A stretch of DNA of 5,422 bases, taken from positions 1 to 5,422 of the forward strand of contig CANQYH010000224.1 of assembly GCA_947628025.1 (NCBI GenBank). Reading direction: 5' to 3'. The notes under the pieces are model-generated. The model was given only the letters and a program-made list of their open reading frames with translations. It made no database searches and was not told where the DNA came from. The DNA comes from an uncultured Lachnospiraceae bacterium. GTDB taxonomy: Bacteria; Bacillota; Clostridia; Lachnospirales; Lachnospiraceae. Positions 1-4,449 of this stretch are shown piece after piece (within the stretch, counting starts at the first letter, position 1; each line of letters starts with the position of its first letter). A program made the position numbers and the translations under genes.

Positions 1-1291
1 CCGCCGCGAATTTCAGCGCCGAAAGCGCCGCGTCGTCCGGAATGAAATATGGCGTCTGCACGTAAATATGATGGCGGGCCCGGTAGAAAAGCTGCAGATA
101 GTTGTTGCGGATCTGCCGGTTGCTGGCGTCGGGGCCGCTGGCGATGATCTGAAGCATCACCTTGCGCTCTGCCATCGCCTGGGCGATGAATGCGGAAATA
201 TCTGCGGCAGCCTGCTCCGGCAAATGCTCTTCCCTGCCGCCGTCCAGCGTCTGCGCCGCCGCGGCCTCTTTCGTCCGGCCGGTTCCCGCATCGTCTTTTC
301 CGATTGCGGCCATGGCGCGAGAGCCTGTCTCCACGTCCGCCTCTATCCGTTTCATCGCCTCTTCCGCCGCTTCGATCTCCTGCTCTTCCATGCCGAAATA
401 TTTTCCATCCTTAAACAGGTTCTCATGGCTGGCGTAATTCCAGTCCAGGGCGAACCGGATCTGGAGGCTGTAAACGGCGCTTCCGCGGATCTTTAAATGG
501 GTATCCCGCCAGTGGCCGAACTTCGGATCCTTAGAAATGTATTCGCGCCCGATATTGAAGCCGCCCACATATCCCACGTTCCCGTCGATGACCACGATCT
601 TGCGGTGGTTCCGGTAATTCATGCGCAGCTGGAGGCGGCCCAGGACCGGCGGGAAAAACTCCGCGACCTTAATGCCGGAGGCTTTCAGGTCTTTCCACAC
701 TTTTCCGGGCATGAACCGGCCGCCCATCCCGTCGTAGAGCACCCGGACCTCCACGCCCTCTTTCGTCTTGCTCTTGAGGATCGGGATGATCGACTGAAAG
801 ACCTCGTCGTTCTTAATGATATAATATTGAATATGAATGTAACGGCGCGCTTTTTTCAGTTCCTCTCTCAGGTCCGCGAACTTCTGCTCTCCATCCGTGA
901 AAATATCGACGGAATTGTCGATCGTAAGCACCGCGCCGGAAGTCTCCAAATTGTAGAGGACCAGCGACTCATAATCGCGCCACGGCGAATCCGAGAGCTG
1001 GTCGACCGCGCCCTGCAGCATTTTTTCCTGCCATTTGGCAGAATAGGACAGGCGGTCCTCCACCTCCTTGACGCGGAACATCTTGTTTTTCCGGTAATCC
1101 TGGCACAGCACCAGATACAGCAAAAAGCCGAAGATCGGCACAAAATAAAGCGCAAGCAGCCATGTCCACACGGCCTTGGGATCCCTGCGCTGAAAAAACA
1201 CGATGACGACCGATAAGATCAGGTTAATATACAACAAATTGTCCATCAGCCAGCCCCAAACGGCTGCGATGGAATGAAACGCCAGTTCCAT
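1..1291 (-). CDS. cls: Cardiolipin synthase (phospholipase D superfamily), 3' end cut by window edge
   Basis: This membrane enzyme condenses two phosphatidylglycerol molecules into cardiolipin plus glycerol. The 430 visible codons show two N-terminal membrane segments (about residues 15-33 and 40-62) around the conserved RDPKAVWTWLL stretch of the PLD N-terminal domain. A first PLD domain follows with the catalytic HxKxxxxD motif, His229, Lys231 and Asp236, in context NHRKIVVIDG, then GYVGGFNIGREY. The second PLD domain begins with LQIIASGPD (380-388) and VQTPYFIPDD (411-420). Its HKD motif would lie beyond position 1. Residues about 292-378 form an unusually long, Glu/Ala-rich charged insert where I would expect a short linker. 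ATG at 1291 is chosen as start. An in-frame GTG two codons upstream (1297) sits 4 nt from the ribosome site and is a real alternative. The gene lies 56 bp after the DUF4250 gene with no terminator between them, so cotranscription is likely. The family assignment is very secure. Confidence 0.96.
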   Translation of the reverse strand, partial: MELAFHSIAAVWGWLMDNLLYINLILSVVIVFFQRRDPKAVWTWLLALYFVPIFGFLLYLVLCQDYRKNKMFRVKEVEDRLSYSAKWQEKMLQGAVDQLSDSPWRDYESLVLYNLETSGAVLTIDNSVDIFTDGEQKFADLREELKKARRYIHIQYYIIKNDEVFQSIIPILKSKTKEGVEVRVLYDGMGGRFMPGKVWKDLKASGIKVAEFFPPVLGRLQLRMNYRNHRKIVVIDGNVGYVGGFNIGREYISKDPKFGHWRDTHLKIRGSAVYSLQIRFALDWNYASHENLFKDGKYFGMEEQEIEAAEEAMKRIEADVETGSRAMAAIGKDDAGTGRTKEAAAAQTLDGGREEHLPEQAAADISAFIAQAMAERKVMLQIIASGPDASNRQIRNNYLQLFYRARHHIYVQTPYFIPDDAALSALKFAA

Positions 1292-1301
1292 GCTCACGCT
1301 C

Positions 1302-1307
1302 CCTCCT
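1302..1307 (-). promoter_or_regulatory. Ribosome binding site of cls (AGGAGG)
   Basis: A perfect AGGAGG lies 10 nt before the ATG at 1291 and 4 nt before an in-frame GTG at 1297. The spacing therefore does not settle the start on its own. It is recorded because it leaves a two-residue ambiguity at the N-terminus. Confidence 0.8.
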
Positions 1308-1347
1308 CATGGCGGCTCCTGGCCCGCTTCATAAATGATAAACGCCT

Positions 1348-1527
1348 TTAAACGAACTGATTTTTCTCCGCGTCGTACGCGTATCCGATGGTCCGGACCG
1401 TTTCTTCGATCTCCCCCCGCTCCGCTCCGAACGCGCCGCACAGTTCCTCCAGCGACGGGTAGAAATCCCGAAGCTGCGTATTCAGAAAGCTCAAAAGTAT
1501 CACCGGGTCTTTCGGCAGACGGCTCAT
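1348..1527 (-). CDS. DUF4250 domain-containing small protein
   Basis: The 59-residue product begins MSRLPKDPVILLSFLNTQLRD and ends GYAYDAEKNQFV. This matches what I know of the DUF4250 family of Clostridia: an LPKDPxxLLSxxNTxLRDxYxSL start, a central LC residue pair and a terminal NQFx. The length is normal for the family. No signal peptide or membrane segment is visible, so it is probably cytosolic, and its function is unknown. The ATG at 1527 is preferred because AGGGGG lies 7 nt upstream (1535-1540). Upstream in-frame starts at 1545 (ATG) and 1548 (TTG) have weaker ribosome sites and would add residues that do not look like the family. A sigma-A promoter lies just upstream and cls follows 56 bp later, so this is probably the first gene of a two-gene transcript. 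Confidence 0.9.
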   Translation of the reverse strand: MSRLPKDPVILLSFLNTQLRDFYPSLEELCGAFGAERGEIEETVRTIGYAYDAEKNQFV

Positions 1528-1568
1528 GTCCGCGCCCCCTTTCATCAATATTCCAATTCCTCACTCTA

Positions 1569-1596
1569 ATCATACCACAATTTCCGCATTTTGCAA
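1569..1596 (-). promoter_or_regulatory. Sigma-A promoter for the DUF4250-cls operon
   Basis: On the minus strand the -35 box TTGCAA (1591-1596, 4 of 6 consensus bases) is separated by 16 nt from the -10 box TATGAT (1569-1574, 5 of 6). A TG dinucleotide one base before the -10 makes it an extended -10 promoter. Transcription would begin near 1560-1562, giving a 5' leader of about 35 nt before the ATG at 1527. Local AT-richness contrasts with the GC-rich DNA on both sides. This is the best promoter in the window. Confidence 0.72.
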
Positions 1597-1637
1597 ACCG
1601 GAATGGCAGGCGGACAGCGCTTTTCCCGAAATATGCG

Positions 1638-1671
1638 GAAACGGCCGGCTCTCCCCAAAGCCGGCCGTTCC
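1638..1671 (-). terminator. Strong GC-rich stem-loop, probable end of the upstream minus-strand transcript
   Basis: The arms 1638-1650 and 1659-1671 pair over 13 positions around an 8-nt loop. On the minus strand all 13 pair, one as a G-U wobble (1670 with 1639). On the plus strand that position is an A-C mismatch, which favours a minus-strand RNA. The hairpin lies about 40 bp upstream of the DUF4250 promoter, the usual place for a terminator. The downstream sequence is only weakly T-rich (TTTCCGCATATTTC), so it is not a textbook intrinsic terminator. It could instead be a 3'-end stabilising hairpin or the last helix of the structured region upstream. Confidence 0.5.
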
Positions 1672-1743
1672 TATTGGAGCAGCAGATGTTCTTCCCCGCC
1701 TGCCGGCAGATTCGCCGGACAGACGCCTTCCGTCTTTTCGTTC

Positions 1744-1767
1744 GCGGCCGTGTTTCCGTCCGGCCGC
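1744..1767. repeat. Perfect 7-bp inverted repeat, 10-nt loop
   Basis: GCGGCCG (1744-1750) and CGGCCGC (1761-1767) flank a 10-nt loop. A 10-bp palindrome CTGCCGGCAG lies nearby at 1700-1709, and a 5-bp stem AGACG/CGTCT at 1721-1735. They continue the hairpin-rich character toward the terminal stem-loop. Confidence 0.5.
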
Positions 1768-1849
1768 TTAATCATTCAAGTTTCTTCTATCGCATCCTCT
1801 TCTCCGTCCCCGTATCCCCGAAAACCCTTTCGCGGGATCGCCCGACCGG

Positions 1850-1892
1850 GCCGCGGACCCGTTTCTTCCCCGGCGGAGTCCGGGTCCGCGGC
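1850..1892. repeat. Perfect 12-bp inverted repeat, 19-nt spacer
   Basis: GCCGCGGACCCG (1850-1861) is the exact reverse complement of 1881-1892. It is the longest uninterrupted perfect stem in the window. No T-tract follows on either strand, so it does not look like a terminator. It could be an RNA helix or, less likely, an operator for a dimeric protein. Confidence 0.65.
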
Positions 1893-1921
1893 GATCGGCA
1901 GTTCTTTGAGAGAGGCAGAAT

Positions 1922-2122
1922 GGCGGGATCGCCCGCCCTTATCCCCCGATTCACGCGGCGTCACTGTGGAGGGGTCGCGCCGCTTTCATCGTCGGGGGGA
2001 GGCGGGTTCAGTATGGCCGCAGTCTTTGCCGGCCAGGCGCGCGTCCCTGCGCAGCCACATTCCCCAAAAATGTCAGCCAGAGTATTTATGTGATCGGGGA
2101 ATGTCCGCCGCCTGTGCGGCGG
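1922..2122 (-). ncRNA. Candidate core of a structured non-coding RNA
   Basis: Reading the minus strand 5' to 3', four helices follow with no unpaired base between them: 2122-2105 (7 bp, ACAG loop), 2104-2057 (9 bp, 30-nt loop), 2056-2036 (7 bp, one bulged T, AGGGAC loop) and 2035-2014 (6 bp, 10-nt loop). After a 7-nt linker comes a nested stem of 6 + 7 + 6 bp: 2006-2001 with 1937-1932, 1998-1992 with 1949-1943, 1983-1978 with 1960-1955. A competing local hairpin, 1922-1927 with 1932-1937, shares the last arm of the outer stem. I recognise no known RNA: there are no RNase P, tmRNA or SRP signature sequences. The boundaries are uncertain and the RNA may extend from about 2337 to 1638. No good promoter was found just upstream, so it could be processed from the 3' part of the response-regulator transcript. 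Confidence 0.33.
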
Positions 2123-2191
2123 TCAATCTCCGCAGGGCCCTTTGCCCTTGACGTTCCGTTCGCCGTCCTCCGGTAAGCGGAACCTGTTCGG

Positions 2192-2262
2192 CGGGCGGCG
2201 CGGACCGTCTGGCCAACCGCACCCCGTGCATCCGGCCGGTTCGCTGTGCCGGACGCCGCCCG
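2192..2262 (-). other. Multibranched inverted-repeat domain closed by a 9-bp stem
   Basis: A perfect 9-bp stem (2192-2200 with 2254-2262) encloses three small hairpins. These are TCCGGC/GCCGGA at 2231-2236 and 2248-2253, directly abutting the closing stem, GCAC/GTGC at 2219-2229, and GGCC/GGTC at 2203-2214. The last contains a pair that is G-U on the minus strand but A-C on the plus strand, again favouring minus-strand RNA. The layout resembles a four-way junction. It is read by eye and may be partly fortuitous in such GC-rich DNA. Confidence 0.3.
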
Positions 2263-2372
2263 ACCTGCCGGTCTCATCCAGAAACCGTCTCTGCAGCCGG
2301 ATGTTCTGTTTCAGGCCCCGGAATCGTTTCCGCGGCCGATCTTCTTTTTCCGGCCCGATGCTATGAGTTTAT

Positions 2373-2427
2373 CAAAAACAGAGCGGAGATTCCATGACTT
2401 TTCTCGTCAAGATCCTGTATTCTGTTT
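2373..2427 (-). terminator. Weak candidate terminator after the response regulator
   Basis: About 11 nt after the response-regulator stop, AAACAGA (2421-2427 read on the minus strand) can pair with TCTGTTT (2376-2382), and a run of five T follows on the minus strand. The 38-nt interior contains only short further pairings (TGAC/GTCA and GGA/TCC). The long loop makes this a poor intrinsic terminator, so partial read-through into the downstream structured region is plausible. Confidence 0.28.
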
Positions 2428-2438
2428 CGATGGCGCGC

Positions 2439-4157
2439 TTATTCCTCCCGGCCGACCTGGTTTTCAGAAAATTCCTTAATAATATTTGTATCCTGTTGCT
2501 GCCGCATGTACGCAGTTTCTTTCCGGTATTCCAGGGGAGAACGGCCGTAACGTGCTTTGAACGCCCGGCTCAAATGGGACGCGTCGAAAAATCCGGTCCG
2601 GTCCGCGATCTCCTGGATGCTGAATTCCCGGTCGTCCATAAGGCTGCGGGCGGCTTCCAGGCGCACTTTCTGCAGATAAACGCTGAATTTTTGACCGGTT
2701 TCTTTCTTAAACAGCGCCGACAGGTACGCGCGGCTCAGATGAACATGGGACGCCGCCTCGTCCAGCGTGATCTTCCGGCCGTAATTCTCCCGCACATACT
2801 GCATGGTCCGGCGCACGGCCAGCGTATACGACAGGCTCCGACTCTTTCTCCGCAGCAGCTCGTCCAGATACGCCGCCACTTTTAAAAGAGCACGCCCCAT
2901 TTCCTCCAGATCGGAGGCCGTCCATCCCAGCCACAGCTCGATGCCGTCGATGTCTTTCCGTTCGTTCTCATCCAACGGATAGCGGCGCGCTTCTTTCAAG
3001 TAGGCGCTAAGGATCCGGTTGCCCAGCGCATGGACATAGGCCGGATGAAATGTGACCGCGCCTTTCACAGCGGTCAAAAATTCGTTCAGCCCGTCCAGCG
3101 CCTCCTCATAACGCTGCTCGTCCAACATCGTCACGATCCGTTCGGCGGCCAAATTGAGATTCCTGCGGCCCGGCTCCCGCCTTTCCGCAGCGGCGCTGAT
3201 CACGAGCCGGCTGTAATGGACGCATCCCTGGATCCCGAAGAACCGCCGGTTCTCCCGTGCGGCGGACGCCTGACGGTACAGTTCGGCCAGATCCGCCGCG
3301 GCCATTCTGCCGTTTCCGCCGTCCTGTGTCCGCGCCGGGCCCCCATTCCTTAACGCTCCGCCGCTGGCTCCCACATACAAAGGTACGCCAAAATGCGCCT
3401 GCAGGATCGACTGCAGACAAGTCAGATCATCCATTATCCGGATCTCATTGTTCTGATTGTAGATCATGGAAAATTCCTGTGAACCACACGAGAAACAGTC
3501 GCCTCTCCGGCCCTCCTGCTCCAGATACAGATATAAGAACTCCATCACGGTATCCCGCGGGACTTCTTTCCCAAAATAGAAATTCGCGAACACCAGCCGC
3601 CGCAGGTCCACGCCGCGCTCCGCCGCGTACCGCGCAAGCACGGCTTCCTCTCCGCTTCCCTCCGCCAGGCGCTTCAGATGCTGCTCCAGCTCTTTCTGCT
3701 TTTCGAAGCCGGCGGCTCCCGGTCCCAAGCCATGCTTTCCGTTCCTGTCCTCCGGCCTTTTCCGGAGCCATTCCCCGGCCTCCTCCAGGATACGGCGCAG
3801 GCTTTCCCCGGTCAGCTCCGATTTTAGGACGAAATCATGGGCTCCCAGCCGCAGTGCCTGCCGGACATGGTCGAAGCGGCCGCTCCCGCCGAAGATCACC
3901 TTATATAGTTCCGATCCGCCGGCTCGGAGACGCTCCAACAATTCCAAACCGTCCATCACGGGCATCTGAACGTCGGCCAGCAGCACGTCCGCACCGCGGG
4001 CCTGAATATATTCCAGCGCCTGGGAACCGTCCGCGAATACTCCGTCGATCTCCCAGTCCGTCTCCAGTTCCTCGATCTTGTTCTTTAGCCACTGTCTGGT
4101 GATCGCGTCATGCTCCGCGATCACGATCCTCTTGCGCTTGTCCCTGGTTTTCGTCAT
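2439..4157 (-). CDS. YesN-like response regulator, receiver plus AraC-type DNA-binding domain, with an altered receiver site
   Basis: This is a cytosolic transcription regulator of 572 residues. Residues about 10-128 form a receiver with phospho-acceptor Asp62 (LLADVQMPVMDG) and conserved Lys112. Residues about 187-265 resemble the degenerate cyclase/GGDEF-like middle region often seen in YesN proteins (LVFANFYF ... LYVGAS). Residues about 445-548 form an AraC-type double helix-turn-helix, first helix pair around ITLDEAASHVHLSRAYLSALF, second around FSIQEIADRTGFFDASHLSRAF, ending SPLEYRKE. The length is normal for YesN. The receiver is odd: the usual Asp-Asp-Glu acidic cluster is Glu15-His16-Asp17, the Ser/Thr switch position is Gly90, and the cis-Pro after Lys112 is Ser113. 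The start is supported by GGGAGG 4 nt upstream. Family members usually pair with a YesM-type kinase and often control sugar uptake, but no kinase or transporter is visible here, so the target is unknown. Confidence 0.94.
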   Translation of the reverse strand: MTKTRDKRKRIVIAEHDAITRQWLKNKIEELETDWEIDGVFADGSQALEYIQARGADVLLADVQMPVMDGLELLERLRAGGSELYKVIFGGSGRFDHVRQALRLGAHDFVLKSELTGESLRRILEEAGEWLRKRPEDRNGKHGLGPGAAGFEKQKELEQHLKRLAEGSGEEAVLARYAAERGVDLRRLVFANFYFGKEVPRDTVMEFLYLYLEQEGRRGDCFSCGSQEFSMIYNQNNEIRIMDDLTCLQSILQAHFGVPLYVGASGGALRNGGPARTQDGGNGRMAAADLAELYRQASAARENRRFFGIQGCVHYSRLVISAAAERREPGRRNLNLAAERIVTMLDEQRYEEALDGLNEFLTAVKGAVTFHPAYVHALGNRILSAYLKEARRYPLDENERKDIDGIELWLGWTASDLEEMGRALLKVAAYLDELLRRKSRSLSYTLAVRRTMQYVRENYGRKITLDEAASHVHLSRAYLSALFKKETGQKFSVYLQKVRLEAARSLMDDREFSIQEIADRTGFFDASHLSRAFKARYGRSPLEYRKETAYMRQQQDTNIIKEFSENQVGREE

Positions 4158-4161
4158 TTTG

Positions 4162-4167
4162 CCTCCC
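4162..4167 (-). promoter_or_regulatory. Ribosome binding site of the response regulator (GGGAGG)
   Basis: GGGAGG lies 4 nt before the ATG at 4157 and fixes that start. I found no convincing sigma-A promoter in the 283 bp upstream, so the gene may be transcribed with the TruA-GNAT gene before it. Confidence 0.75.
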
Positions 4168-4186
4168 TGTCGCTGTCATTCGTCGT

Positions 4187-4279
4187 TTACTTAACCAGCC
4201 CTGCTATCGTGAAACTGTTTTCTCCCTGGAAATGCAGCCTCCGGGAAACGCTGCTCCGCCTCCCGGCCGGTGCTGTCAT
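4187..4279 (-). CDS. Possible 30-residue ORF upstream of the response regulator
   Basis: An ATG at 4279 follows GGAAGG by 4 nt, the same spacing as the response-regulator start, and opens a 30-codon frame ending in TAA 29 bp before that gene. The product begins MTAPAGRRSSVSRR and is basic at its N-terminus, with no recognisable domain or membrane segment. It could be a translated leader affecting the downstream gene or a chance ORF in spacer DNA. The ribosome site is the main support, and I do not recognise the sequence. Confidence 0.25.
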   Translation of the reverse strand: MTAPAGRRSSVSRRLHFQGENSFTIAGLVK

Positions 4280-4355
4280 GATACCTTCCTTTCATTTTCC
4301 TTAATCTGCCGTATGATCGCCAAACGGCGCTTTACTTGCAGAGCGCGAGATACCG

Positions 4356-4449
4356 GTTTTGCTCGCCGCTTCTCCGCTGCTGTCACGTTCTCCTCGCAGG
4401 ACGCAAAGCCCCAGTTTCGCTCGCCGTTTCTCGACCGCTGTCACGTTCT
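4356..4449. repeat. Direct repeat, two copies of about 36 bp, 58 bp apart, spanning the TruA-GNAT stop codon
   Basis: Copies at 4356-4391 and 4414-4449 match at about 31 of 36 positions, with the core GCTCGCCG and CTGTCACGTTCT shared exactly. The second copy contains the last two codons and TGA stop of the TruA-GNAT gene. The first lies in the intergenic spacer, so the gene's end seems to have been duplicated. The rest of the 283-bp spacer holds the small ORF at 4187-4279 and nothing else I can identify. Confidence 0.7.

Larger units (their letters stand above)
1672..2438 (-). other. Gene-free, inverted-repeat-dense intergenic region
   Basis: Between the response regulator and the hairpin at 1638-1671 I find no convincing gene on either strand. 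All open frames are short, lack a ribosome site and have arginine/proline-rich shadow-type products. What the stretch does hold is a series of inverted repeats: 1744-1767 (7 bp, perfect), 1816-1835, 1850-1892 (12 bp, perfect), 1922-1937, 1932-2006 (nested, 19 bp), 2014-2035, 2036-2056, 2057-2104, 2105-2122, 2134-2148, 2192-2262 (9-bp closing stem) and 2314-2337. GC-rich DNA makes some chance hairpins, but this number, length and head-to-tail packing is more than I would expect. The leading reading is a structured RNA. A decayed gene or a dispersed intergenic repeat are alternatives. Confidence 0.55.

Noticed and set aside
68..1216. Plus-strand open frames of 142 and 239 codons opposite cls
   Set aside because: They are antisense shadows of the cardiolipin synthase gene, whose minus-strand product has clear PLD motifs throughout.
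1307..1573. Minus-strand 88-codon frame overlapping DUF4250
   Set aside because: It is an out-of-frame shadow. The DUF4250 frame has the family motifs and a proper ribosome site.
1671..2100. Reassignment of TGA as a sense codon, because the internal stops in one minus-strand frame are all TGA
   Set aside because: The TruA-GNAT gene ends properly at a TGA after a complete GNAT domain, so TGA is a normal stop in this genome.
1961..2122. Minus-strand frame with a natural-looking product (INTLADIFGECGC and onward)
   Set aside because: It has no usable start codon, begins right after a stop, and covers the four abutting helices. Kept as part of the structured region, though a decayed gene remains possible.
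1335..2151. Plus-strand open frames of 252 and 186 codons across the intergenic gap
   Set aside because: The products are Arg/Pro/Ser-rich with no domain, no ribosome site, and they run antisense through the DUF4250 gene and its promoter.
1638..2262. RNase P RNA, tmRNA, SRP RNA or a CRISPR array
   Set aside because: None of their signature sequences is visible, and the repeats are inverted or too few and uneven for a CRISPR array.
2086..2277. Minus-strand 63-codon frame in the structured region
   Set aside because: GTG start without a ribosome site, Arg/Ala/Gly-rich product typical of GC-rich non-coding DNA, and it crosses several strong stems.
3257..4102. Plus-strand 281-codon frame opposite the response regulator
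   Set aside because: Antisense shadow; Pro/Arg/Ser-rich with no recognisable domain.
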